Shown here one piece after another: positions 31,641-45,335 of a stretch of DNA of 64,000 nucleotides. Source of the DNA: Ascaphus truei (taxonomy: Eukaryota; Chordata; Amphibia; Anura; Ascaphidae); NCBI GenBank assembly GCA_036426205.1, contig WSYH01001182.1, positions 62,001-126,000 of the forward strand, read 5' to 3'. The translations under genes and the position numbers were made by a program. Under the pieces are notes generated by a model. The model was not told the DNA's origin, did no database searches, and saw nothing but the letters and a program-made list of their open reading frames with translations. Every line of letters starts with the position of its first letter. The stretch's first letter is position 1.

Positions 31641-34439
31641 AGGGGATGCTTAATGCTTACCCATGATGTGATATTCCCTCTTGCAATAATCTAACCGTAA
31701 TTGAATAGGTACTTTCCAGGACCCTCACAATATGGTTTGGCCTCTTTAACTGAGGGTACATTTTTTTATCCAATGTGTCTCGTGTCTAGTCATGTTTGGG
31801 TTCTTCTGCACAATCAGTAGCAGGTCGGGCCACAGGTGTGCAAGGCATGCCATCATCGCAATTGTCAAACAGAAAATTAGAGTACTACAGCAGCCTAACC
31901 AACCCACAGCTAAACCCTGCAATTTAGTCCCACAGCTAAGTCCTGAAACAAATGGCTTCAGCTTGAGGCTGCATCAATATTTTTACCCCTCCTTGATCTC
32001 TTACAATACAGTTTTTCAGACTGCCGATTGCAAATGGTGGATTACATTTTCAAGTTCGAATTATTAATCTGTTGTGCAGATTGTCAGTGATAGACAAAAA
32101 AATGCGTATTTCACTTTTCGGTACTGATCCGCAGAAATCCCAGACTAAAAAAAACGGCTAATCCGTGTCGGAATCAAATCTGTAAAAAAAATTGCCCAAC
32201 TCTATTGGTTCAAAGAGGTTTAATTACAGATTCTAAATTGTGTTTTTTTTTAATGAAGATATGAAACACAGAACCTCTACTTATCGTAGTTTCATTGCTG
32301 AATAAATAATTACTTTAATTTGCAAATAAAAAATAATCTTATTTAGTACCACTGTGTACGTGTTGGGACATAGTCCCTGGATAATAGGCAGCTTTCTGTC
32401 TGATTTATAGAAGAAAGTGCAGATTCACAGTCACTAAGGCTAGTGGACAGGAAGTCCATACCAGACTTTATAATGGTTCTGGTTTCCCTCACCTGCTCCC
32501 TAATTGAGGAACAGGAATATATTGCAGTGAGGTTTGCTGCTTCGGTCTCTCTCTTAGAGCCTGGAGGCTGGGTGTAAACTTCCCCACAGGATCGAGTTTT
32601 GGGTAGACAACCCCCCCACATGATGCAGCAACTAGGATCTATTGGGACGCTGTCCCCAACTGACAGTTAAGGACTCAATGTTATCTCTGTGTGTTATTTA
32701 AAGTTGTAACTGGCTTAGCCAGCCAATATTGCAGATAGGGATATGCATGTGAATTAGACTCCTGACAGGAGTAGATGTTTCCTTTTATGATTTCTTTTGT
32801 TTTTAAAGTGACAGGGTTTAAAATGTTTAGTGTCACTAATGGAGAAATAAACCCCTGAAGGTTGAGGGCTGAGTGCCCCTTGTGTGTATACATGTGTTTG
32901 TCCCCCTTTTCTACAAATTAAACCATAGAAGACTGTGCCGCGAAGAGCCTGGGCAAAAGGCAGTGCTACATAAAGGGAGCCATTTGCCACAGTGTATCAT
33001 TATACTTGATTAGGTTTACTGTTCAGTTTATTAATCAACCCTTCCAGTTCAAGAAGCAACACAAATCTGGTGTACAAATAATGTGTCTCCTAAATCATTA
33101 GGTACAGAAACTGAAACTTATAGTATTTACCTAAATGAAAGTCTATAATTTCTCTTTTAAGCATACAGTATATTATTTATGTGAAGTTTTACTGGGTGAT
33201 TATGTTGACATAAGTCTTTACTACTGTAGTTTAATGTAAGAACAAGAATAGATGGAGAGAGTTTAAACTTACTACAGCAACCCACTTACAACTGATGCGA
33301 AAACATTAATATAGCAGAACAGGGAAATTATAGAAAAGCATTTCTAGATAAAGAATAATAAAATAAGGCATCACCTAATACTGAAGTACTAAATTACTCT
33401 GCACAAAAGTATAACAAATGCAAATGATTATCCAAATATCTTTAGGGTTGCCAGGTGGCTTCTCAAAAAATACCAGACACAGTGGTGAAAGGCGTGACAC
33501 ACTCGAGAGAGACACACACCTCTCACCTCTCTCTGCTCCATGTCATTTCCTCCTATCCTTGGCACCACCTCCAGGCTCCTGACACCCACTCCTGATTGAC
33601 TGCATTACCCAGCAGCAACTAATAAGGATGGAGGAAGCTGCTGAGCCCCCTAGCAACAGCCCTGCTCTCTACCTACTCGGGGAAATCCTGCGCGCCCCCC
33701 CCCCCCCCCCCTAAGCCAGTCAGATCACTATGTCCAGAGAGGTTATACCGGACACATACATTTCCAGTATTACTTCTATTTTTTCACTGAACAGTGTATT
33801 TAAATACAAGTCAGTACGGTTCAATACTTGACACCTGGTACCAGTACCGGTGTGTTTAGTGTCAGTTCCATTATCCAGTACAGTTATGTGAAAATTGTGC
33901 AATAAAATTGTGTTTCTTTCCACATTCCATATTCTGCAAGCACAGTTCGGGGTCACCACATGCCAACCCTGAACCTGGTGAGAATGGACTGGCATTTCTG
34001 CAGATTGAGCTCGGTGTACCACCCTAATAATTGTGTGTGAGGGATGGAGTTGTGTATTCATAATAACCTTTTCAGTTACCATATACTGCAGGTGCATGTT
34101 TTTGTGATGTTGGCAGGTTTCTGCCTGCATTAAGATTTGTACTCTGTAGATAGCAACAGAGGAGGAATTGCAATTGTGCTGGGTGTCATACAGTAGGCTC
34201 CTCCAAACCACAGAATACAGCAAGTCAGGTAGTGTAGTTTACAGTATGTACAGTAGTATACATTTAAATGCATACAGTATTTTACTGTACAGTAAGTAAC
34301 TCAAGAATGTATTCCTTCCTCCAAGATTTTCATGAAGTGGTCTGTGGTGGAACTTCCATACTTAGAGGAAGATGATGTTTCTGATGGGAGGCCGTTCATT
34401 CTCAAATGGTTGAACCAATAATGCTCCTTCACCCGTGTG
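31641..34439. other. No gene recognised; scattered repeat-like segments
   Basis: 32,343-32,660 read on the minus strand is GC-richer and has a TATAAAG, so it might be an LTR fragment; unsupported. 33,430-33,790 starts GGGTTGCCAGGTGGC and contains a poly(C) run at 33,695-33,712, resembling a short non-autonomous DNA element. 34,225-34,300 is rich in TACAGTA words. No ORF supported. Confidence 0.3.
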
Positions 34440-36110
34440 CATTTTATTCTTATTAAATGTCATCAATGGCAAAAAACGATGACATTGGGAACAAGGAACT
34501 CTTGGCAATAAAGTCTGACTTTTCTGAATGGAGACATGTCTTAGAAGGAGCAACTCACTTAGGTGCTGTCCTAACTATTCATCGTATTGTAACTTGGAAT
34601 TTATTTGATAAGCAAAAAGACTGTCTGTCTGACAAGTGTGGTGGGCTCTTCTTTTCACAATTCAATTTCCTGATTTCTTACAGTCCATGTTCTATGAACA
34701 GGAAAGCAGATGCTTTATCCAGGTTGTCTTCTAATTCTTTTTCAAGTTCTGAACATGAACAAACCATTGTCTTGGAAACATTTTTTTGGTGTCACTATTT
34801 CTTCTGATCTTCTCTCACATATTAAGGGAGTATATTCTGATGAACCATTCTTATGCAATCCCTGACTGACACCAATTTAGTCCTGCAAGACGGCCTCTGG
34901 ATTTTTTATTCCAGAATGATCAAGATTAGTAGTTGTGCATAAATGTAAACCTGCCACCCATCAGGGTGTTCTCAAAATACAGGAACTATTGTCCCACTCT
35001 TCTTGTGGCCCAAATTTCAGCAAGATGTTCACAAATTCGTTCAATCCTGTGAAACCTATGCCAGGAACAAGACCAAGGGGTTGCCTTTATGCCTCCCCTC
35101 TGGGGTACCTAAACGTCTTTGGGGATCCATCTAAATGACTTCACTGTGGAATTTCTCCAATCCAGAGGAAACAACACTATCCTGGTAGACCATCTCACCA
35201 AAATTAGTCACTTTATCACAACCAAAGGTCTCCAAACAGCAGCAAGACTGCTTATCTAATAATTCAAGAAATCTTCCATCTTCACTTGGTCCTGGATGAA
35301 GTCATATCTGACAGGGGGTACAGTTTAACTCAGAGGTTTCTGTTCCACCCTGGGAATGAGCCTGAATTAATCCTCCAGCTTTCACCCTCAGTCTAATGGC
35401 CAAGCAGAAAGACAGAAAGAAACAATCTTTTTGCCGGGTAAGTATAGTACTGTATACACGTTGTCCTCTAATGCGTTTCTTCATGCAGCATGTACTGTAT
35501 GTCTACATATGTTTATACTATTTTTTATCTTCCTGATTTTGAACAAAACGTATGATGTTTCATCAGCTACCTTCAGGTTGACTGGGTTGAGTTTTTTTAC
35601 ATTGAAGAGTTTGCATACAATAATCCACAACATAGTACGATCCAACAGAGTCCATTTTTTGCTAACTACATCTTTCATGCTACTTTTATTTCTCACTTTC
35701 CAAATCATTGTCCCATCCCAGCTTATCTCTGAAACACTTTCTTCCTAACAGATGATTCAGGAAACCTTGAAAGAAACACTTCTGGGTGTGTAGGAACAGT
35801 ATAAAAGGACTAATGACCAGAACCCCAAACCCATCCATGTGTTAAATATTGGAGAAAAAGTCTGTCTCTCCATCAGGAATCTGCACCTAAAAATTCTGAT
35901 CACCAAGCTTGGCTAGAAGTACATGGGTCCTTTCAAAATCGCAACCCATGTAAACCCTGTTTATTTCTGCTTGAATCTCCCTGATTCCCTTCAAATACAT
36001 CCTATATTTCCTGCTTCTTTTTAAAACCCTAATTGGCAAAAGCCTTTTACTGGGAGCATACTTCCTCCTCTTGACCCCTTCCAAATTGCAACGTGTCAAA
36101 AGTAGTATAG
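34440..36110 (+). pseudogene. Ty3/Gypsy RNase H and integrase remnant
   Basis: RNase H-like region (34,470-34,735): DIGNKELLAIKSDFSEWRH and the end FLISYSPCSMNRKADALSRL. Integrase follows, with HQGVLKIQELLSHSS near 34,960 and LDEVISDRGYSLTQRF near 35,295. After an insert at 35,438-35,751 the C-terminal part continues, with LGEKVCLS-like and KLG.KYMGPFKI motifs (35,840-35,945). Numerous stops and shifts. It could be the missing half of the same kind of element as 15.3-18.2 kb, but not the same copy. Confidence 0.75.
35438..35751 (+). repeat. Intron-like insert in the Gypsy integrase
   Basis: It starts GTAAGTATAGTACTGTATACAC and ends in CTTTCTTCCTAACAG, the consensus of a spliceosomal intron. 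It sits inside integrase-derived sequence, with some integrase sequence missing at the site. Its first 110 bp are similar to 36,391-36,500. Confidence 0.5.
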
Positions 36111-36390
36111 CTATAGCATTACTAGTTGTACCTATAGCTTTACCTGCATAGTACAATGAAGATGCAATACACAGTCATTAGTAGCTCAGTACATTCAATG
36201 GCAGCCATGACCAACATTTTTAAAAAGAAAATAACATTACAATAATACACACATACAAGAAGGGATTCACAACAATGTTAATCCAATGGTTACTGTCTCA
36301 AGGAGGCATTCGGGTGACAATATGCTGCGTTAGGACTCATGCTCAAGGGCAGACAAATGTTCATAAGAATGACCACAGGGTCAGAACCAT

Positions 36391-36500
36391 GTAAGTACAG
36401 TACTGTATACACTTTTTCCTTTCATTGTTTTCTTCAGACAGTTTATTGTATGTCTGTGGATCTGAACTCCTTTTCATCTTTCTAATTTTGTCTTTCACAG
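36391..36500 (+). repeat. Second intron-like repeat copy
   Basis: It starts GTAAGTACAGTACTGTATACAC and ends TTTTGTCTTTCACAG. It resembles the start of 35,438-35,751, and both resemble the introns of the transposase at 3.1-5.1 kb in word content. No flanking coding sequence recognised. Confidence 0.45.
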
Positions 36501-36739
36501 TGAAGCAATTATGGCTGAAAAAGTATGTGAAGCCAGGAAACAAAGTTGAGTGAAGGGGATCAAGAAATACTGGAAGGAGTGTCTAACTGTGAAACATGCA
36601 ATAACTGCATAAAACATATAAATAATGTGTTATTTGCGGTAATTGAAAGAAAGGGGATGGCAATCAAGATGCATTTTTATAAATCATTGCCTTGTATTTT
36701 AAGCTAAACAATTTGTGTTTTCACATACAGATGCAGTAA

Positions 36740-37520
36740 AATGTACTGCCTCCAATTACCGCTGACCGACAGGCATAAATCTGTGGCAGTCTGTGGCATG
36801 TCTGCAGCACCTGAAAGCAATACATTTTGCGGCCCAGGATGTTTAAAGCAGTGTTAATAATCCCGGGCCAAACAGTCTGTAATAGCTGCAGGGTAGTCCC
36901 AGAGAGAAGCCGTCTCTCTGTGTCTCCCTGAGCAGTTCTTACAGCGATCCAATGTTTTATTATTTTTATATGCTGTATTGAAGCAGGGGGTCTCCGTAGG
37001 TGAACCCCATTAATTTCAACTCTGGGAACCCCTGCTTCAGTAGATATAGATCTCCATAGGGGTGCCAGTAGCCACTCTGACTGGGGTTTAAAGCTCCTGC
37101 ACCACACCACAAATTACATAACAATTAAAACAAACATTAGCCATTTAATACATTGATTGTCACTGTGGCTACTTATGCTCTAAACAGGGGCACAGATTCC
37201 CACATTGGCATACAATGGACACCCTATAATAAATAAATGTTTTTCTTTCCCCTGCCAGGATGAAGACCGTACTCCTCCTCCTTGGCCTCACCAGCACGAA
37301 CAGTCAAGAAAGGGCAAATGTCCAACCATTAAAACACTATCTATTGGACTGTAACCCCTTAATTACATTAGTGGGTAGTAACCGTTGTCATCAAGGGGTT
37401 ACCTCTCCTGCTACCCACCTCCCCCACCGGGAGGTCTAACTCCCACACCTCGGGGAAACTATCACCTTCACCCTCCTCCTTTACCCCCCAACAACCCCCC
37501 CCCCCACCACCACCACTACA
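36740..37520 (-). repeat. Fragment of the 20.2-kb foldback family
   Basis: Shared blocks: CTTACAGCGATCCAATG, GCAGGGGGTCTCCGTAGGTGAACCCCATTAATTTCA, GGGTTTAAAGCTCCTGCACC and the TTAATTACATTAGTGG..AAGGGGTTACC block at 37,350-37,410. Ends are not clear. Confidence 0.6.
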
Positions 37521-38519
37521 ACTACACATAGTAATGTGTGTAGCCAAATAAGTAAAAAAAAACAATATTAGCCAAATATGGCTGATAGCACTTTTGCCCA
37601 CTCAAAAGCAAACAAAATGCACAATTAAAAAAATAACAAATATAATAAACAATACAATAAAATACAAATTACATTTCAATAAATACAAACACGTGATTTA
37701 AACCATTGATTACATCATTGATACATTTACAGACAGTATGCCCTCAAAGGCGGAACAGATACCCACAATGGAAATCAATGGACACCCTATAATAAATAAA
37801 TGTGTTACTTATCCTTGCTAAGATGAAGACTTTCACCCTCCTTATCCACACTGCCACCAATCACCTCTCCTTGATACATGAAGCAATGTTCCTGAGCTAG
37901 ACCCACGTAGGAGTAATCCTCAACTTTACAAATTAAGCAATGTTCCCTAAATTGATCAAAGAAGCAATTGTCCTCAATTTGACCCACAAAGCAATGATTC
38001 TCAACTTGACTAAAAAATGTATCCAAAGACCATTAAAAAAAAAACAATACATGCAGATAGCAGAAGAAGAAAAAATCGGGGTAATAAAAGTCTAACAACC
38101 ATTAAACAAAACAATCTATGTCCGATAGCATAACAAGAAATCCAGGTTGATGAATTGAAGTCCAGGATCTTCCGTTGCTTGAACAGGTCACCAGTGAGTA
38201 CTATGGATCTTCTTATCTTCCTTCTTTTCCTCTTTTTGGCAGGTATTGCCTCGTCATCTGCTTCCTCTTAAATGGGATGTGACAGGCCTTTTGAGATATG
38301 CTACATCCACCAATCTGATAGGTGAATGTACGCTGCAAACAGGCATTATGTTTGAGAATGACCTCTCATCCAAACTTGATAGAATCACATGGTACATCCA
38401 CCAATCCGATTAGTGAATGTACAATACCATGTGATGCCTTCCCTTTTTTGGGTGATGTGACATCACTTTAAAGGGAGGGAATGTTATGGTTGTGCTCCCC
38501 TCCCACTAAGGTAATGTCA

Positions 38520-38573
<54 letters not shown>

Positions 38574-39107
38574 AGTTCAACAGGCACCACAATGCTCTCT
38601 GACATGATTCCCTCTCGCAGTACTCCTCGCACACCTGTAGGGGCGAACAGAGGAATCAAACTTTCCCTTAACTGTAATAATTATCTGATGGGAACAAGGT
38701 GGGATAATGGTAAAGAAATCATTGATTGTTCCACATTCGGAAGCCATAAGCATTTCAATTGGACACCTATGTGAGATTGCACCTTTACGTAATAACTAAA
38801 GTAAAATAAAGGCACTCAACAAATACTATAATTGATAAGATATCCAGGAAACTTATTGTTTGCTGAAAAAAGAGTTCCAGATACCTCAAATAAGATGCCC
38901 AGAACCCTTCTCTGTGTTAAGTCATGATCAAAAAGAAAATATTTTAAGGGAACTGCTGCTTGAAAGTTTCTTCAAATTAATCATCATAGTGAATTCATAG
39001 TGAATCAAGGTTTTACAAAACCAATGCAACTTTTCAAAAAAAGTTCCAAAAAAACTTTTGTGTTTATAGTTAACCCCCAAATACACATGTAGATATATTT
39101 GATGAGT
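37521..39107. other. No gene; several simple and tandem repeats
   Basis: 37,875-38,010 holds four to five degenerate 30-33-bp units with AAGCAATG(T/A)TTC(C/T)TCAA. 38,290-38,430 has two copies of a self-complementary CATCCACCAATC(T/C)GAT(A/T)(G/A)GTGAATGTAC block. 38,523-38,572 is a pure (AT)n run. The minus-strand frame over the 37.9-kb repeat is a by-product. Confidence 0.5.
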
Positions 39108-39109
39108 TA

Positions 39110-39472
39110 CAGATGCAGCGGCCATTATTCGATCTAATCACGGAGCCGTTTTCGTGTGCGCTGCTGTACTCCACGCTGCATTTACGTGGCCAATCGCCCC
39201 AGGCACACGTGTTTATCGCGGTTGCTTTGTTTGAATTTCATGGATTCTGTTTCTTTGTGTGCAATTATATGCAATGAAATGAATGAATTGTAATGTGTAC
39301 AGTACTGTGCTACTGTGTCAAATGCAGGTGTTTGCAAACCAGAACACTAAAATGCCATTTTCTGCACTCGCTTGCACTCACGGCGGTACGGTTGGAAGAA
39401 ATCACGCGCCATGACATGGGTATTCCGAACTATACACCGCGTGATTTGTTCGAATAACGGCTGCTGCATCTG
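39110..39472. mobile_element. MITE, 363 bp, TA target duplication
   Basis: The left end CAGATGCAGCGGCCATTATTCGA mirrors the right end TCGAATAACGGCTGCTGCATCTG, both flanked by TA (39108-39109 and 39473-39474). The inverted repeats continue as TAATCACGG against CCGCGTGATT. TA duplication and CAG termini fit a non-autonomous Tc1/mariner relative. No ORF. Confidence 0.85.
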
Positions 39473-40092
39473 TAGAACCCATGTGTGACATGCACTGATA
39501 ATGCTGTTATTAATATACAATAATTGGTTCCTATTTCAATAGAGATCAAAATACATACTGTACAGAGCAGTGAAAGGACTTTACGAAAAACTTGTTTGGA
39601 ACAAAATAGGAAACTAGTCATGAAAGCAAATCTTTTATTAGTATTTTGTGTTCAGATATTTTACCAGCAAATATACGGTACATTTCATCTACAGTATCAA
39701 TATGTAAATCCAAATTTAAAAATGACATTTCTGTTATCCAGAATAGGGATATACAGTGGCGAGAAAAAGTTTGTGAACAGCAATGATAATTACATAAATT
39801 CCAAAGATTTTCCATGATAACCTTCTTGAATCAAAATCACTCTTTCCTTAAATATCCAATAGGGTTTATATTAAGCAATTCCATGTCTTTGGAAACAACG
39901 TGATGTATGAATTAGACAAATGATTAGTAATTAACAGGGAATGTGAAAAATAAATGAAACCCTGGTTTTTATCAGATAAATTAAAGGGGATAATTACAGT
40001 AGAGTCAGGTGTTTAAATAATTAGGTACATCTTCAGGTGTGTGTTTCGGAGACACCAAACTATATAAAGATCAAAAAACTGTGTAATGTTGG

Positions 40093-40853
40093 TGTGAGGA
40101 TCCGGGGGTCGCGGCGGCCGCGGTATGGCCTCCCCTCACCTCGTGTTCCGGCCGCTACTGCAGGGCGCTCCCTACGTTGGCTCCCTCCGGTCCCGGTGGT
40201 TGGGGGACTCCCTCCTCGTCCCTGGCGGGCGGTTGCTGAGCTGCAAGCGGCTCGAGCTGTGACGGCTGCTGCTGTTCACGGGCGCACGCCCTCATCTCTT
40301 ACAGAGCGCGCGCCAGATCTTTTTAATTTATTCACTGCTCCTGCAGTGAGGCTCCGCCCCCAACACACACACAAAGTTCAATTAGGCTCAAAGACTGCTC
40401 ACCTGTATCCTTCTTTTGACAGCCTATCCAGGACAGCTCCATGTACTCCTCCAGGCCTGCCCTATCTTTCTAGTGGTCAGCCACACTTTATATTGCCTGT
40501 CCTGTCACTCATTCATTGCTCATCATAGTCTCCACTGCGGAGGTCTTCTCTGGCTCTCTCTCTCTTTATTTGCACAGGACTCTACTTGGCTTGGCGGACG
40601 TCATCTCCTGGCTCTCTAATCCTGCTTGGACTCCGACCATCCGGAATTCTCCTTCCCCGACCTTGACTAACGACAACGACAACGGAACTTCTTTAACCGG
40701 TACCGGCAAGTATTGCTATCAATCACCACCTGGCCTGGCAACACCTATTCACCACACTCCGGACACGCTCCTTCTGCTGCGGGTGTGTGTTCCTTTACGT
40801 CCCCACCTCAGTATAAGGGAAGGGTCTGGTCTGCGGGCAGCACCGGCGTAACA
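40093..40853 (+). mobile_element. Solo LTR of a Gypsy-type element inside the Tc1 transposon
   Basis: It begins TGTGAGGATCCGGG and ends GGCGTAACA, with a C/T-rich interior (CTCCGACCATCCGG, TTGACTAACGACAACG) and a CCCCACCTCAGTATAAGG end block like those at 16,385 and 24,195. It interrupts the 5' region of the Tc1 element. A clean target duplication is not evident by eye. Confidence 0.7.
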
Positions 40854-40859
40854 GTTTGT

Positions 40860-41870
<1,011 letters not shown>

Positions 41871-42092
41871 TGAATCTAAAAGTTCACATCGTTTTTCACA
41901 CATGGATATTGAATGTTGAATCATTTGTGGATAAATACTGTAAATGTTGAAAAAGTATCATGTTTTTGTGTCATTTGTTTGATAAGATATCTATTATTAG
42001 GACTTAAACTAAGATCTAATAACATTTTGGTTTGAAATATGGGAAATATGTGAAAATCCTACATGGTTCACAAACTTTTTCTCACCCCTGTA

Positions 42093-43019
42093 CATATCTG
42101 TAGATGGATTCAAATTAATCTGAAAACATAAATATTAAAACATTTTATTCAGAACTCCTGATCAAACCTATCAATGTAATTTATATCCCACCTCCTAAAG
42201 CAGCCCTTTTTTTAATACTCCTTATTCTTCAAGGAATTTTTAATTCACACAGACGCACACACACACAAATACTTCTCCAAGGTTCTTGTTTCTTTTGGCT
42301 GTCTACTTGATGATGTATTTCACTTAACATGTCATCAAGCTGATGCCCCCATCTGCTTTGGAAACAGCACCTTGCCTATGGCATCCAATGGCTACAATAC
42401 CTCATCTGGGTTACATTTCTGCCATTTCCTTTCCTTGCTCTAGTCTTACTCATGAGAGAGGATTAATGTTGCACCACTTTCGACTTCTATTACAATCCAT
42501 GTCAGAAGAATGTGGTTCTCCATCAGCTTTAATATATACTTGCAAATTCTAGCAATATGTGCTGTGACACCATGACCTTTTCTAGGCTCTTTATTTTGTT
42601 TGGCTGGCCATTCCACCTCTTCCTTGTTTATAGCCTCACAAACCTGTGAGAATATTCTGCCAGTCAAAATAATGAATTTTACAAGGTCAAAGTACAGTAC
42701 TATATATTCACGGAATATATGAGGCACTAAAAGCTTTAACGCTTTGTTCTTTTTTTTTAAAGAGAATTGTAATGAAAAAGAAAATAGAACAATGAATCCC
42801 CTCTCACCATTAAGCAAGAAATTAGAATCCTAAATAGCATAGTAAGTGAGAGCTTGCAAAATGCAGGTATGCAGAAGGCTTCCAAGTTGCCATTTGTGGG
42901 TGGAGATTTATTTTGTCATTAAATAAATAACAGTGAAAAAAACACGTACTTTAATTACAGTGGATCATCAATTATAGCAACCTGATAACTTTTTTAACTA
43001 TCCCCAGAGTAATTAAGTA
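42093..43019. other. No gene recognised
   Basis: Mixed sequence with a short CA-rich run near 42,245-42,268. Open frames up to 123 codons on the minus strand look random. Nothing else supportable. Confidence 0.3.
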
Positions 43020-44003
43020 AATGGATATGCTTGGCTTGAGAGGGTACAACCAGGGAATTACTGACCAGTAAGCCTAATATCAATAGGGGGGCTTGCTACT
43101 TGAAGGTTTAGTATGGGATAATATTCAGGAATACCTAATGGAAAACAAAATTATTAGTAGTAGTCAGCATGGATTTATGAAGGATTGATCATGCCAAACT
43201 AACTTTATTTGTTTCTTTGAGAAGGTAAGTAGGAATTAAGACCAGGATAGTGCAGTTTGTGTGGTCTAGTTAGACTTTGCGAAGGCTTTTGATACGGTTC
43301 CACACAAGAGGTTAGTGTACAAAATAAAGCAAATTGGACTCAGCAAAAATATTTGCACCTGCATTGAAAACTGGTTGAAGGATAGACAATAGAGAGTTAT
43401 CGTAAATGCAACTTTTTCAGGTTGGGCTAAAGTCGTGAGTGGAGTACTTCAGGGATCGGTACTGGGACATCTGCCTTTAACTTGTTTATTAATGACCTTG
43501 AGGTTGGCATAGAGAGCAAAGTCTCCATCTTTGCTGACAGTAAATTATGTAAAGTAGTAGAATCAGAGCAGGATGTAATGTCTCTCCAGAAGGACTTGTA
43601 TAAGCTGGAGACATAGGCAGGTAAATGGCAGATTTCAGTATAGATAAATGTGATAAATGTATGGTTATGCATTTGGGAAACAAGAATAAATGGGCAACTT
43701 ACAAAATAAATGGGGATATATTAGGAGAATCCTTAATTGAAAAGGATTTTGGAGTGCTTATACTGGTAGACAGCAGGCTTAGCAATAGTGCCCAAAGTCT
43801 TGCAAAGGCAAACAAGTTCTTATCTTGCATTAAACGGGCAATGGATAGAAGAGAAATAAACATAATTATGTCCCTCTATAAAGCATTAGTAAGACCACAC
43901 CTTTACTGGAATATGGAGTATAGTTTTAGGCTTCACTCCATAGAAAACACATTATAGAACTAGAAAAGTACAGAGAAGAGCCACCAAATGAATAAAGGGG
44001 ATG
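43020..44003 (+). pseudogene. CR1-type LINE reverse transcriptase, left segment
   Basis: RT blocks in order: SSSQHGFMKD, LDFAKAFDTVPHKRLV, SGVLQGSVLG, FADxKLCK (43,525-43,555), then GKWQI and MVMHLGNKNKW and KDFGVLILVDSRLSNSAQSL (43,630-43,800). The thumb follows (FLSCIKRAMDRREINIIMSLYKALVRPHL). In-frame stops are frequent. The frame breaks off at about 44,003 (GGGATGGATAATCTGATTTAT) and resumes at about 60,950 with GATTTATGAGGAGAGG, because an L2-like LINE is inserted here. Confidence 0.85.
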
Positions 44004-44193
44004 GATAATCTGATTTATTTATTTATAAAATATTTTACCAGGAAGTAATACATTGAGAGTTACCTCTCGTTTTCAAGTATGTCCTGGGCACAGAGTTACG
44101 ACAAATAATACATGGTTACAAATACAGTTACATAAATCAACAGGGTATACATTATATGCAAGACATTGCATGCACACTTAAAGAAAATATATA

Positions 44194-44756
44194 TTATGGG
44201 CGTATGTTGTAGACCAGATTAAAATGTGAGATAGCCTTAGATTTGAAAGAACGTAAACTGGTGGTGGATGTGAGAGTCTCCGGTAGGTTGTTCCAGTTTT
44301 GGGGTGCACGGTAAGAGTCGGAGGAACGGCCGGATACTTTGTTGAGCCTTGGGACCATGAACAGTCTTTTGGTGTCAGATCTCAGATGATAAGTGCTGCA
44401 TGTGGTAGGGGTGTGGAGCTTGTTCAGATAGCTGGGTAGTTTGCCCATAAAGAATTTAAAGGCAAGACAGGAAAGGTGAACTTTGCGCCTAGACTCGAGT
44501 GAGGACCAATCTAGTTCTTTGAGCATTTCGCAGTGATGTGTGTTGTAATTGCATTGGAGAACAAAACGACAAATTGAGTTGTAGAGGGTGTCAAGTTTAT
44601 TAAGGTGGGTTTGATGTGCCGAGCCATAAACTATGTCTCCATAGTCAATAATTGGCATTAGCATCTGCTGTGCAATATGCTTTCTGACCAGGAGACTTAG
44701 GCAGGATTTGTTCCTGTAAAGTACCCTTAGTTTGGCATAGGTCTTGGTTGTCAGGG
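44194..44756 (-). pseudogene. L2-like LINE, C-terminal RT-distal domain
   Basis: MPIIDYGDIVYGSAHQTHLN, LDTLYNSICRFVLQCNYNTH and LRSFKSKAISHFNLVYNIRP run to a stop at 44,194 in one open frame. This is the conserved region after the RT thumb in L2/CR1-group LINEs. The frame continues upstream beyond the solo LTR. Confidence 0.85.
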
Positions 44757-45330
44757 TGTCAGGGTCTCCTAGACCTCCTGCCTAGCCATAGTTCTTCTTT
44801 GTCCACTGGGTGTGCTGCTGTCTTCTGTTTCCTCTGGGTTCCTATGTCTGCCTGTCTATCTTCTTGTTGCTCCTGTCTATGTCCTTTATAGCTCTGCTTC
44901 CTGTCTGTTGCTTTTGCCTTTTCTTGAAGTCAGACTCCTACAGTATGCACATGCCTCTGATTCCTGATCTGTTTCTGTACCTGTACCTGTATTATTAGAA
45001 GTCTGTTCACAGTAAAAGTCCTTGCTGGTAATCTGGCTTGTCCCTGTTTGTTCCTGTTCTCAGTCCCTGCCCCCAGACCTGTCCTTGCTCCCCTGTCCTG
45101 TTCCAGTCTCCTCGTTGCCGACCTCTGCTTGTTACCTGACTTCGCTACCTGCCGCCTGCCTCGGACCTCTGCTTGTTTCCTGACTTCGCTACCTGCCACC
45201 TGCCTCGGACCTCTGCTTGTACCTGACTTCGCTACCTGCCGCCTGCCTCGGACCCCTGCTTGTGACCCCTACTACACTTGTGCTGTTCCGGTCACCGAGT
45301 TCCTACCCGCCACAGGAGTCTCCCGTGACA
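44757..45330 (+). mobile_element. Solo LTR with 5-bp target duplication
   Basis: It begins TGTCAGGGTCTCC and ends CCCGTGACA, with TGTCA..TGACA inverted termini. CAGGG flanks both sides (44752-44756 and 45331-45335). The inner part is C/T-rich and contains a 44-bp tandem repeat. It splits the L2-like LINE cleanly, and the LINE frame resumes on either side. Orientation follows the C/T-rich leader shared with the other Gypsy-type LTRs. Confidence 0.9.
45120..45268 (+). repeat. 44-bp tandem repeat within the solo LTR
   Basis: Three units and a partial fourth of GACC(T/C)CTGCTTGT followed by CCTGACTTCGCTACCTGCC(G/A)CC. It gives a spurious open frame of Leu/Pro/Cys. Confidence 0.92.
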
Positions 45331-45335
45331 CAGGG

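Noticed and set aside
15288..36110. Treating the Gypsy 5' half (15.3-18.2 kb) and the RNase H/integrase piece (34.4-36.1 kb) as one split element
   Set aside because: Sixteen kilobases of many independent insertions lie between them, the second piece is much more decayed, and the RT regions do not abut.
37805..38026. 73-codon minus-strand frame with repeated HCF/QVE motifs
   Set aside because: Direct translation of a degenerate 30-33-bp tandem repeat.
40037..40528. 163-codon Arg/Pro-rich frame as a host exon
   Set aside because: It lies inside the solo LTR at 40,093-40,853; C/T-rich LTRs give such frames by composition.
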